Of a stretch of 64,000 bases of DNA, positions 36,124 through 46,971 are shown one piece after another. Each line of letters starts with the position of its first letter. The first letter of the stretch is position 1. The stretch covers positions 34,274,548-34,338,547 of the forward strand of contig OZ025253.1 in the NCBI GenBank assembly GCA_964019135.1, given 5' to 3'. The stretch is from Arenicola marina. Lineage: Eukaryota; Annelida; Polychaeta; Arenicolidae. The notes under the pieces were generated by a model. The model had not been told where the DNA came from. It searched no databases and saw only the letters and a list, made by a program, of their open reading frames with translations. Both the position numbers and the translations under genes were made by a program.

Positions 36124-37716
36124 ATGTCGATCCCGGGACCTTCTCTTTTAATCATCGTGTTGGCGCTTCTAACATGCAGAGTAGGTTCTGCACAAGTGCC
36201 CCGCCATTGTCCGAGCGGCTGTCAGTGCAACGAGCTCGACTTCGGGATGTTGGATGTCCAGTGTCAAGGCGATTATGCCGATGATTCAATTGCCCAACTG
36301 GATCGACTACCGGCCAATACGACGAAATTAACCCTGACCGCGTCCCAGTTTAATTTCCACCTTTTCCCGTTTACGACGATTGGAAGAATTGGTTTTCGCA
36401 GATCCGAATCCTCGTACTAACTCTTATATTGGTTCTTCTATGTACAACAATAATCTGTTTGTCGGAATGGACGCCTTGAAATCCTTGTCGATCAACATAA
36501 TCCTGCGAGATGCGAAAGCGGAGCCTTTTCGGCCTCTGGTATCATTAACAACGCTTGATTTGTCCAACACTAGGCGTTTCGGGTTCAGTAATTGTGTGAT
36601 GCTGTTCAAACACTTCCCGCCTCTTCCAATCGAAAACCTAAGATTGCGGAACATCCAGCATGGTTTTGAAAGCGGTGATCTTATCGATCTAAACCAACTA
36701 TTCAAATTATTTGACAAGTTTCCTTTGAGGCATTTGGACATAAGCGAAAATGGTTTTGTCGATTTCGGCCCAGGCTTCAACGAATATCTCCCTCAACTGG
36801 AGGAGTTTGTATGCAGGTACAACACCTTGCAGGGAGCCGATGCTCGTATTTGCGTGTTCATGGACCTGATGCTTCATCCCAAGTTATCCCACATTGACAT
36901 CAGCCATTCAGGAGAAAATGTGGCAGCCGCCGGAAGTGACGTGCAAAATCGACACAGACGACACCTTGACAACCGGTCATCGCGTCCCCGTCTGGCGAGT
37001 GAAAGAGAGGAACCAGTTCAGACAGCTTTCACCCATTCGGTCACCATCAGACCCCAGAGTAGACCAAGCTCCTCCACACCCACCAGGACGCGCAATGCTA
37101 ACAACAGTTACAATACAATGCGAAAGAGGAGGTCTGTTTGGTCAGAAATCTTCGGTGTCAATGCGTGTCCTCCACCATCTTTGAGTAACACGAGTGTAGC
37201 ATGCGCTGGTGTGGAATGTTTATGTTCAGGCCTTACGACCATCCCATGCAGCGCGGTGCCCAGTGCGAGCAGTCTAGCGGCCCCTGACCCCGATTGCGCT
37301 TATGGGGTACTATGGCCATTAGCTCCGAATTTACAGGCAGTATCGATTCACCACATCCCTATATATGTGTCCTTGCTCAATTCCCCAAAATTTTACGTTC
37401 TCTGCCTCTCGGCTGTCAATGTAACTTACGTTGACGCTTCGTACAATGATCTAGGCCGCTATTTAAATTTCTCCGATCTGACCCTTAAAGGCCTTGGGAA
37501 TGTCACATATCTCAATCTGCAATCAAATGAAATTAATATTACCAATTATGGGATATTAAAAGGTTTTAACCATGTCGAAACCCTCTTACTTGGTATTAAC
37601 AAAATCAGACTGGACCCAAAAGACGCGTCTATGCTGTTTGAAGGACTTTCAAGAATTAAAGTTCTGGATCTCGCTAGGAACGAGATCACATCCATCCACG
37701 AAGATGTCCTCGCAAG

Positions 37717-40700
37717 AGTCAGAGTCAGTCAGAATTCGTTTATTTGACCAAGAAATGTAGTACATATCATACAAAACATAGATATACGGATTGGCCAGGA
37801 GACTCCCATTAAGACACAGGTAGGTCGCTATCATGGGAGCCACCTATATATATGTATATATATATATACCGGTAAATATAAACAGTTGACAAGGTAGGTT
37901 GGGACTGCTGCTAAATACTGCGTTTTATAGACTAAAGAAATGGGGAGCTATATTCAATACATGAAGTAGCGGAGCTAAATAATAATTAGATTCTTCATAA
38001 TAATGGTTAAAAAATCTTTGCAAATGTCATTTAGTCTGAATAATATCATGAGATATTACTTTCTATTACTGCAAACTATAGGCGATCAAAATGAAATATA
38101 CAGTGATATGGACCACAAAATGTAGAGGATTACTGTACACGATGGCAAATATAACAATGAGCAATAGAACATACATTACTGTATAGTCCTAACAAATAAT
38201 TTTTTAAATATAGGGTGAACCCAATCAGGCTATGTGTGAAGACTTTGTCCTTAACTATAGATGGAAGTGTATTCATGGTAATAGGGAGGCTAATTCTTAG
38301 GCATCGCTTGGCATACTCATGCCTTGTAGAGCTTACAATATACTTATGTTTGTTTCTTGTATTATGCCAATGAATATCTGAACTTTGTCTAAGTGACATA
38401 TTGGAAAAATATGATGGTACTGTATCATGGGATAGGTTGTAGAAGAATTTCATTTGGTGCAGTTGATGGATATCGTCTATTCTTAATAACTTCAACTGCT
38501 TGAATAGTGGTTCAGTGTGGGCATTGTATGGGCTAAGAGTAATTATTCGAATTGCTTTCTTTTGCATGTTTAAGACCTTGTTTGCTCTGTAACCCCATAG
38601 CAAAATACCATAATTTAAACAGGAGACAATCAGTGAGTTATATAGCATTAATAGAATTCTCTGGGGTAGGGTATATTTGAGCCGGTTGAGCATTCCGACT
38701 CGTTTAGACAATTTACGGGAGAGTTGATCAGTATGACAATGCCACCCTAGACGACTATCAATAATTACCCCAAGTAAATTAAAGTTCTCTACACCAACTA
38801 TTTCCACATTATCCATCATGATCTGAGGTATCAGAATTTTTTTCTGTGGCATATGAAAGATCATGTACTTTGATTTTGTGGTGTTTAGTGATAATTTATT
38901 CACTTTCAGCCAGATATTGACCTTTTCTAATTCGTAATTTATTTTGTTATTATCGGTTGACATATTTAAGGTGTTGAGGGTGCTCGACAGGGTGGTATCG
39001 TCAGCATATATGATGGCTTTAAACAGATCAGAAGCTTTAGAAATGTCATTTATATATATTATGAATAAGAGGGGACCAAGTATTGACCCTTGGGGCACAC
39101 CAGTAGTGATATTTAATAGATTCGATTTCTCGTCTTCAAATTGAACATACTGAACCCTGTGACTCAAGTAGCTTTCTAACAAGGTTAGGGCCGTTCCAGT
39201 AATTCCATAATAATTCAGTTTGTATAAAAGTATTTTATGATCCAGAGTATCAAATGCTTTTGATAAATCAAGGAAAATGCTTATGGGGGTATTACCTTGA
39301 TCTAAGCTAGTAGTGGTACGGTCTATTAACTCAAGAATGGCCTGCTCTGCTGAGTGTTTTTCGCGGAATCCATATTGACCATTTGTCAGTAACATATTTC
39401 TTTTAAAGTGGTTATGGATTTGGTAGTATATAATTTTTTCAAAGACTTTAGAGATTGCCGGAAGAAGTGATATGGGGCGATAGTTTTCCAATTTCGTATC
39501 CAATCCACTTTTGTAGGTTGGGATAACTTTTGCTACTTTAAGTTTCTCCGGGAATATGCCTGTAGTCAGGGATTGGTTTATTATTATTGCTATGGCTTCA
39601 CTTACTTCACATTTTATTTCTTTTAACAAGATAGTGGATAATTCATCATACCCACTGCTTGACTTAGTCTTCAGTTTATTTATAGTATCCTCTACATCTT
39701 TTTTATTGATGAGTGACAGACTTATTTCATGTTCACAAGGATTCGATAAGTATTGTGTAAACATTTTACCTTCAGGAGAGTTAATTGCCCGTGCTAAATT
39801 GGGGCCGATATTTGTAAAGTAATGGTTAAAGGCATTTGCTATTTGCGCGCTATCATCTATTCTTTTAGAGTCTATGTCATAGTACTTGGGAGTCAATTCT
39901 TTGCAAAATGATTTACAAAGTACCATGTTTATAGTTTTCCATGTTTGTTTCATGTCAGACTTGTATTTCTGAAAGAGATAGTCATAATGATGTTTTTTGG
40001 CTAAGCGTATATTTTTGGTAAGGATGCGGTTATACGTCGAGAGGTTTGTCTTTAACGTCAGGTACTCAGGGAGAGTGGGCGAAGTCTGTTTTAGCTTCTT
40101 ATACAGTTTGTCACGAAAAGTAATGGATTTAATAATGCCTTTAGTCATCCAACCATTTCGCTTGTGTTTATGTTTATGAAATTTGACATATTTAGTTTGA
40201 ACATACTTATCTTTCATTCTCAGAACGGTATCAATCATTGTGTTATAATTTAAATTTGGGTCTGCATGTAAATCTGGGTTTAGGGTTTCAGCAATATTGG
40301 CATCGCTGAGATCCATCTTTAAATTTCGAACGTAGTTTGGTTCATAACGCTTTACTCTGATTTTTTTGTGAGGCTTCTCTCGCGCAACCTTATGTTCGAA
40401 GCAAATAAAATATGGAAGGTGGTCAGACAGCTGCTTAATGAGAATACCAGCTTTCACGTTCTTACTGTTTGGGCTGAGCCTGCAAAGAAAGTTGTCAATC
40501 AAGGTACCCCTATGTTGAGAAAATCTAGTGGGTAGTGTTATTTTGGGCGAGAAACTATGAGATGAGACAGCTTCAAAATATTCATTTATTGCTGGTTTTT
40601 CATTTATTTTTAATAAATCTATATTAAAGTCTCCAGCTAGTATGATATCACTTGACTGTCTTTCAAGATATGCAAGTGTTGTTTCCATTTCATTTGTAAA

Positions 40701-41278
40701 AGACACATAGTTAGCATTTATATCACATGGTGGTCTATATAAATTACCCAATAACACTTTTTTATTCATGCTAGTTCCGGTTATCTCTATAAATTGAGAC
40801 TCCCAGATTTGAGATTCAACGGGTCGAGATACCGAATGATAGCTAAGAGTATTTTTCAGATATATGACAAGACCACCGTGTTCACTGATTTGTTTACCTT
40901 GGGATATAATGCTATAGCCTTCGAGCCGAAGAAGAGATAGGTTTGCATCATCAGGCAGCCAACTCTCTTGCACACAGATTGCACTGAACGTTATTCCATT
41001 TTCTGCAAGATGACTTAAGAATACTTCTAGTTGGTCAAATTTAGCAGTTAAGGATCCAGTATTGAGACTCAGTACAGAAAAACAATTCTTCCACTGCTTG
41101 GCAGATTTAATGAACGACTCATCTTCATAGTACGGGGAATGTACGATTGTTTCAAGTTCATCTACATCTGAATCGTCGTTTGATACATTTTGTCGAATAA
41201 CATTCACCAAAGAATTATTCGCTAGGCCACCAAATTCTTCAAGTAATAATTCATCTATCGTTTTACCTGACATAGGAC
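37717..41278 (-). mobile_element. non-LTR retrotransposon (LINE) inserted in the TLR
   Basis: It is bounded by a 6-bp direct repeat CGCAAG (37711-37716 and 41279-41284). The 5' end lies at the higher coordinate, only 5 bp before the ATG of its ORF, so the element is probably 5'-truncated and ORF1 is missing. The 3' end is a short TGACTGACTCTGACT tail after a UTR of about 410 bp. That UTR holds a hairpin (CTCCCAT at 37803, ATGGGAG at 37833) and a (TA)n stretch. Insertion disrupts a leucine-rich repeat of the receptor. Confidence 0.9.
38130..41273 (-). CDS. LINE ORF2: endonuclease plus reverse transcriptase, intact frame
   Basis: 1047 codons without a stop, from ATG 41273. The endonuclease motifs come first: LSLNTGSLTAKFDQL, CVQESWLPDD, GNLYRPP, ILAGDFNIDLL and QLSDHLPYF. 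The reverse transcriptase follows: KVIPTYKSG, NYRPISLLPAISKVFEKI, NGQYGFREKHSAEQAI, FLDLSKAFDTLDH, TTGVPQGSILGPLLF and the catalytic YADDTTL. The C-terminal part has SLIVSCLNYGILLWG and LNMQKKAIRII. The layout fits the CR1/Jockey group of LINEs. All catalytic residues I can place are present, so it is young. The initiating Met is uncertain because the frame reaches the 5' truncation point. Confidence 0.92.
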   Translation of the reverse strand: MSGKTIDELLLEEFGGLANNSLVNVIRQNVSNDDSDVDELETIVHSPYYEDESFIKSAKQWKNCFSVLSLNTGSLTAKFDQLEVFLSHLAENGITFSAICVQESWLPDDANLSLLRLEGYSIISQGKQISEHGGLVIYLKNTLSYHSVSRPVESQIWESQFIEITGTSMNKKVLLGNLYRPPCDINANYVSFTNEMETTLAYLERQSSDIILAGDFNIDLLKINEKPAINEYFEAVSSHSFSPKITLPTRFSQHRGTLIDNFLCRLSPNSKNVKAGILIKQLSDHLPYFICFEHKVAREKPHKKIRVKRYEPNYVRNLKMDLSDANIAETLNPDLHADPNLNYNTMIDTVLRMKDKYVQTKYVKFHKHKHKRNGWMTKGIIKSITFRDKLYKKLKQTSPTLPEYLTLKTNLSTYNRILTKNIRLAKKHHYDYLFQKYKSDMKQTWKTINMVLCKSFCKELTPKYYDIDSKRIDDSAQIANAFNHYFTNIGPNLARAINSPEGKMFTQYLSNPCEHEISLSLINKKDVEDTINKLKTKSSSGYDELSTILLKEIKCEVSEAIAIIINQSLTTGIFPEKLKVAKVIPTYKSGLDTKLENYRPISLLPAISKVFEKIIYYQIHNHFKRNMLLTNGQYGFREKHSAEQAILELIDRTTTSLDQGNTPISIFLDLSKAFDTLDHKILLYKLNYYGITGTALTLLESYLSHRVQYVQFEDEKSNLLNITTGVPQGSILGPLLFIIYINDISKASDLFKAIIYADDTTLSSTLNTLNMSTDNNKINYELEKVNIWLKVNKLSLNTTKSKYMIFHMPQKKILIPQIMMDNVEIVGVENFNLLGVIIDSRLGWHCHTDQLSRKLSKRVGMLNRLKYTLPQRILLMLYNSLIVSCLNYGILLWGYRANKVLNMQKKAIRIITLSPYNAHTEPLFKQLKLLRIDDIHQLHQMKFFYNLSHDTVPSYFSNMSLRQSSDIHWHNTRNKHKYIVSSTRHEYAKRCLRISLPITMNTLPSIVKDKVFTHSLIGFTLYLKNYLLGLYSNVCSIAHCYICHRVQ

Positions 41279-42195
41279 GCAAGTCTCGTGAATCTCAAAA
41301 TCCTGAATATGAGTGGCAATGCGATCACGATGCTGGACTTACAGTTACCCCTTCAGTCGTCTCTAACGTTGCTCGATGTCAGTGACAACAAGATCGCCGT
41401 CTTCAGCGAGAACATGATCAAGTTAATGGATCGAATGGCTAACGTGTCCTTGGATCTCACCGGCAATCCCCTGTCTTGTTTATGCGTTGATTTGGCGTTT
41501 GTCCGCTGGTTACGTCAGACCAGGGCGCGACTTGTGAGGCGCGATGACTACCGATGTTTGCACCCTCTCAGTCGTGGTATCGCATTCTTTGACGTCGATG
41601 TGGAGCAGCTTGACGACAGCTGCAACCCGTCTCATGACGCCATCATCGCATCGTCAGTGCTGTCATCTTTAGGAGGAGTCCTAGTAGTCTGTCTCGGATA
41701 CCTGACTTACAAGAGACGCTGGAGAATTTGGTTCTACCTGTACGCTGCCAGACGTGGGTGGAATAAATACAGGAACAACGCCAGAGTCGACACACTGAGG
41801 GTCCAACTGGAGGAAGTACATGGCCTGAAGCTGTGCATCCACTACAGGGACTTCATCCCGGGACACAGCATCCAAGATCAGACCCTCAACAGCATTGAGA
41901 CCAGCAGAAGGCGTCGGTCGTGCTATCGCCGGCTTTCCTCGAGAGTTCGTGGTGTTCATTTGAGATGCAGATGACGCACATGAAAGACATCTCGGAAGGT
42001 ATGGACGTGCTCGTTCTCGTTATCCTGCGAGACTTGCCCGTGGCTGGCGTGAACAGGATGTTGTCACGATTACTGGAGTCGAAGACGTACGTCAAATGGG
42101 ACGAGGACAGAGACGCCCAGGTTGTCTTCTGGGATCAACTCGTGCGAGCAATTTGTAAGGATGACGACAGCGATGGATGCACTACTAACGTGTAA

Positions 42196-42635
42196 CATGG
42201 TTAAGCTGGTTGGCAAGGAATATGGCATCATGGAAGGAAAAGGAAATGTTGTTCATATGGTGTGATATCTACCATGGAATCATAATGTAAGTTTAACAAT
42301 GTAAAATTCCAATTAATGTATCTAAGTCTGCGATATAGTAACACTTTACTAATAGCTGATGAGCTGTACTGTTTTTTGTTCATTTCATTGTGGTGCTTTG
42401 GGGACCAACAAATAAGAAACAGCATGTTATGTTATAGGCGCGCATTCGGCATGGAAATGACACGTGATTGATACATATTGCTTCTGCAGTATTTTTTCCG
42501 GTATAACAATAAAATAACTGATGTGCATATTGCAAGTTATTTGAGTGTATCTACATTTCTTCGCACGGGCTCGCCGGTTTGAAATGCGAATAGATTTACG
42601 CAAGGGCTAGTTTCATCAATCACAGAGTCGAAATG
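42196..42635. other. 3' flank of the TLR pseudogene
   Basis: No gene. An AATAAA polyadenylation-type hexamer lies at 42508-42513, about 310 bp after the last TIR codon. Confidence 0.5.
42508..42513 (+). terminator. candidate polyadenylation signal of the TLR
   Basis: AATAAA in an A/T context downstream of the receptor's stop. The position suits a 3' UTR of about 300 bases, but the hexamer is common in such sequence. Confidence 0.35.
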
Positions 42636-42832
42636 TCCTTTGTGGGTCTCACTTCAAGCGTCATAACGTCCTCTGTGTGTCTCGCTCTCAGCTTCATAAC
42701 GTCCTCTGTGTGTCTCGCTCTCAGCTTCATAACTTCGTCTGTGTGTTTCACTCCAAGCGTCATAACGTCCTCTGTGTGTCTCACTCAAAGCGTCATAACG
42801 TCCTCTGTAGGTCTCACTCAAAGTGTCATAAC
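42636..42832 (+). repeat. 33-bp minisatellite
   Basis: Six copies of a 33-bp unit (CATAACGTCCTCTGTGTGTC plus TCGCTCTCAGCTT). Because 33 is a multiple of three, a frame of repeated ITSSVCLALSF stays open. No start context or homology supports translation. Confidence 0.9.
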
Positions 42833-43400
42833 CAGGAGACCCCAGGCCAGGACCAGTACCTCCCAGGCCAGGCCATGACCAGTACCCCCCAGGACCAGAA
42901 CCTCCTATGCCAGACCAGTTAAATTCCCCCCAAGTCAGGACCTGTACCTCCCAGGCCATGCCAGGACTAGTACGCCCATGCCAGGATCTGTACTTCCCAG
43001 GCCAGGCCATGACCAATACCCCCCAGGCCAGGCCAGGACCTGCACCCTCCAGGCCAGGACCAGTACCTCCCAGGCCAGGCCATGACTAGTACCCCCAGGC
43101 CATGACCAGTACCCCCCCAGGGCCAGGACCAGTACTCCCCAGGACCAGTACCTCCCATGCCAGGCCATGACCTGCACCCCCAGGCCAGGCCAAGGCCAGT
43201 ACTCCCCAGGACCAGTCCCTACTATGCCACGCCAGTTCCATCCACCACCCCCCCCCCCCCCTTCCAGGGCAGTACCTCCCAGGCCAGGCCATGACCAGTT
43301 CCCTTCAGGCCAGGTCAGGACCAGTACCCCACCAGGCCAGGCCAGGACCTGCAGCCTCCAGGCCAGGACCAGTACCCTCCATGCCAGGACCAGTACCTTC
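42833..43400 (+). repeat. CCAGGCCAGGACCAGTACC minisatellite
   Basis: Irregular tandem repeats of CCAGGCCAGGCCATGACC and CAGTACCTCC. The plus strand is strongly C-rich and G-poor between runs, and includes a C run at 43248-43262. Pro/Gly-rich frames are open by composition only. Confidence 0.9.
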
Positions 43401-45313
43401 TATACCTTTATTTGAGGTAATCAAAGCATGTCTACCTTTGAAAGGTTGACAGTTATATGCTGAAAAAAGTTTTTTTCCTTGACTGTTCTTCAGAAACTGT
43501 TGTTTTTTTGCTTCAATGCCCGTTTTTGGACATATTTTAGCTTCAATAGCTTTTCTTCACAAATTTTTACTTCATTAATTATTGTGAACTGCCTACTTTT
43601 TGCTTTTTAACTTTCAGCTAAGCTTATTGGTTTTATTAGTCTATCAGTTTTTTTGTTTCTGTAACTACAAAAAGTAACTGGTCAATGAAAAAATACACGA
43701 AGGCATGCATGCCATCTGACTTGGAAAAAAGCGTTGGTAAAGAATTCAATATTGTATCGACATGCATGTGTTTAGGCACATAAATTCTGCAAATGTAATT
43801 GTTTGTTTTTATTGACTTTTCCCTAATTAATTGGGTTTTTCTTGCTTCAATATTCTGTTTGTGCACTTTTTTGGTTTCAACTGTTCAATGGTTTGTTTCT
43901 TCACACTTCTTTTTCATTCATTTTTGGAGAGAAAAAAATTGTTTACTTTAGCTAGACGTACTCTTAAACAAAGTTTTGGTTTTAAAACTGTGCAAAGTGA
44001 CCGCAATCATGGAAATAAATTCCAGTCCAACAAAGCAGGAAATTCTGCAAATGCAATAATTTTTTCCTCAAAAATTACTTTTCCTCAATTGATGGCACTT
44101 GTCTTGCTTCGTTGCGCTTTTTTTGTTGACCAGCTTTACCCAATGAATGGCCATTTTCTGTTTTTTTGGCTTCATGAATTGGCTTGTTTTCTTCTCATTT
44201 AGTGTTTTTATAACAAAAAAAGACTCAGTGTCTCTCTATATGTTGGGTAGGTTTTTGTGAATTACCTTTTCTTTAACTTCAGTTATATTTTTTTCTTTAG
44301 TTTGTCAGGTTTTTTAAAAAAAACAGTGGAAGGCCAGCCAACCAAAGAAAAGCCATTCTAGTCTATTTTAGCTGGGTTTTAAAATGAAGTGAACCGACCA
44401 AGGAAAAACTGGTATGCTTGATTAAGAAATCAGAAAGATGTAGATTGAAGAACTTGTCATGTGCATATAAGTCATATATTTTTTTTTCAAATAACATACT
44501 TTACATAGTCATAGACACAAGCTTTCCATACTTGAAGCTTAAAACATTGACAGTGAGTTGTACCTTGGCAGATCTATCATCCGGTGCTTGTATAAAAGGG
44601 ATGTGTGCTGCGATGACTGTCAAAAGGTACCAGTGAAAAATAATGTGTTATTTAATGTTAACCTACCTATTTCGCCTTTGGAGCTGAAGCCGTATCCATC
44701 ATTCGTTAGGCCAATTTAAACACTCGAACTGTCAGTGAAACTTAGCCTGTTTACTGACAATTCAATTGTTCAATCCGAAAAAGGCTACTCATGCTCCCCG
44801 GACCAGACAATGTAAATATACAAAGCCTGGTAATCGAACCAGCAGTTAATTTGTCAAGGACAATTAAGTTCGGAAAACCTGGGAAAGTTTGGACAAAAAG
44901 CACGGAACTTTGTTTACAAAATTTCAAAACATAACACTGTCACTGTCAGTGTCAGTGTCACTGCAAGGTGGGCGATAATACCCCTCGATGCCAATCAAAA
45001 AGCGGACGGTACCTTTCGTTGAAGGAGGCTTTTGTGCTATTCGTATCTTAGGCAGTTTTCTGAAGATGATATGGTTTAATCACGTAGTCGTTGAAACATT
45101 CGCCCAATTGGTTGTTTCTCAGTTATCTAAATAGGATTCGAAGTGTCATAATTGTGCGGACGAAGCTTTACGTCCCACCCGGCAGTTCGAATTGACGCGC
45201 CGCCTACCTGCGAGAGTGTTTAATTCAGGTTCAATTTAAGCCAATCATAGAGTCCGACACAGTCCGAAAAATCGGCTTGAGGTATTATCGGTATTATCGC
45301 TCATCTGTGAGGG
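43401..45313. other. AT-rich intergenic, no gene
   Basis: T-runs and A-runs dominate. A short CACTGTCAGTGTCAGTGTC palindromic repeat lies at 44937-44963. No exon, RNA gene or element was recognised. Confidence 0.5.
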
Positions 45314-46971
45314 ACCGGAATTATCGCTCATGTGGTCACGGTTTTTCAATCGCATGGACATATGAAATTTCAATAAAAAAAATAAAAAAATCATTATATA
45401 CATGTGTGTTGCCATAGAAGCTCGCTTCGCTCGCTATGAATAGGCATTGCCTAAGTTGCGAGCTCACCCAAGTCAAGTCAGTCAAGTCAAATATCATTTA
45501 TTTAAATTCAAGTGTACAAAAATGTGACTGGCAACAAAAATAAATAAATAAAAGAAATTGAAGAATAATGTAGTTCTTGAAGCTGCTATATCAACTGCAG
45601 CAGTTGTGCAGCCTTAATTATAGCTGTTGTATCAGCTTAAGTCGCTCTAGTTTATATTCTTAAAGTCTCTTAATTATACTGAAATATCTTATCTGTCTAT
45701 AGAAATAATATTTTTATATATATGTGTTTTACTTAAATAAGGCTTAGTTGTTTAGCATTAATATATGGTCTTAGGATCATACGCAGAGAAATATAAGAAT
45801 AAGTAATTAATTGGGCTAATAATTCATGATATTATTTTATGATAATTATTCTTTATTTATTTTTCTGTTACTCATTTGGATATTATTTTATGATAATTAT
45901 TCCTTATTTCATTTTTCTGTTAGTTTTTGTTTTTTTACTTATTATAAATAGGTTAATGAGATATTTTAGGCCAACGCTACAGCTGGTCATTGAGTTATAG
46001 CAATTGTCCACCCATTAAATGCATGCAATTTACTAAACATACTGGTAGTATCAAAGAACTTGTATGAATTCTTTGGTAGTATCAATTATAGTATGATCTT
46101 TCTAGTATTAACACTCTTGCGGTTGAATGCATAGTTTATAATATCTGTGTAGCAGATATAAGTTAAAAGGTGAAACCTACAATAATGCATAGTTTATAAT
46201 ATCTATGTAGCAGATATAAGTTAAAAGGTGACATCTACAATAATGCTCAAAGTTGATAATTTTGTTCATCAGAAAAAAGACACCTTTCCACAGAAAATGC
46301 CTTAATCTGGCTAAAATGATTTTGTTGACAACATGCCCATCAATATTTCTAGTTCCATTAGAAGGAGTACTTGTATCATTTCAATTGAAATTATTCTGGG
46401 GTAAATCCTTGTTCATGAAGAACATATTTTCCGGGCCTGTTGTGACCAGTCCTGTTGCTACAGATACCATGAGTAAGCTTCTTGAACAATTACACCATGT
46501 CAGAAGTATTGGTTTTATCAGTTAATTTAGGTCGTTCTGCTACGCAATGCGCTACCAATGTAAGCACTGGTATGATGTACAAGAAATGCAGTTAAAAAAA
46601 AAAAAAAATGGAGTAACTGCTTATATATGTTAGTTGCATATTTAACTACTTTCACATGTTAAACCCCTGTTTATTATGTATACTCAGTATACCTATATTT
46701 GAAAGTAGTACATATATAGTGGTTCAGACAGTATGCAGGTTCTCAAAATGGTGTCATATTTGTGTTGGTTATGATATGAACTAATGAAACTGAGATTATT
46801 ATTATTTTTTATACATGTGTGTTGCTATAGAAGCTCGCTTCGCTCGCTATTGTAGCGAGCGAAGCGAGCTTCTATAGCAACACACATGTATATTATAAAT
46901 AAAAAATAAAAAAATAAAAATCATATGTCCATGCGATTGAAAAACCGTGACCACATGAGCGAAAATACCGG
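45314..46971. mobile_element. non-autonomous TIR element, about 1.66 kb
   Basis: The terminal inverted repeats are CCGGAATTATCGCTCATGTG at 45314 and the complement ending ATGAGCGAAAATACCGG at 46971. They extend inward through TCACGGTTTTTCAATCGCAT to an A/T tract and ATACATGTGTGTTGCYATAG, then AAGCTCGCTTCGCTCGCTA. The total inverted identity is about 125 bp. The interior is AT-rich with no transposase. The right half contains a perfect hairpin (46812-46890). Confidence 0.75.
46812..46890. repeat. perfect 37-bp-arm hairpin
   Basis: Arms 46812-46848 and 46854-46890 are exact reverse complements with a 5-base loop (ATTGT). Each arm contains GAAGCTCGCTTCGCTCGCT or its complement. The left TIR at about 45398-45438 carries the same sequence once. 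Confidence 0.9.

Larger units (their letters stand above)
36124..42195 (+). pseudogene. Toll-like receptor pseudogene, intronless, interrupted by a LINE
   Basis: It starts MSIPGPSLLIIVLALLTCRV (signal peptide), then CPSGCQCNELDFGMLDVQC (LRR N-terminal cap). Leucine-rich repeats follow (LTTLDLSNT, PLRHLDISENG, LSHIDISHSG). There is a Cys-rich insert (CAGVECLCSGL), more repeats (VTYLNLQSNEI, IKVLDLARNEI, LKILNMSGN), the cap GNPLSCLCVDLAFVRWL, a membrane helix at about 41645-41700, and part of a TIR domain (KLCIHYRDFIPGHSI; SPAFLESSWCSFEM; box-3 region FWDQLV). Pathogen-sensing receptor by family. It is broken in four ways: a frame change near 36385; the LINE at 37717-41278; loss of TIR box 1 between RNN and ARVDTLRVQLEE (about 41770-41790); and a frame change near 41915. 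With the LINE removed at its CGCAAG duplication, LRR text runs on in frame (HEDVLASLVNLKILN). Confidence 0.9.

Noticed and set aside
36894-37184. Second frame within the TLR linker region
   Set aside because: It overlaps the receptor frame; the receptor frame links repeats on both sides.
42633-43415. Proline-rich or Ser/Val-rich repeat protein
   Set aside because: Open frames on both strands follow from repeat composition; no start context, splice sites or family.
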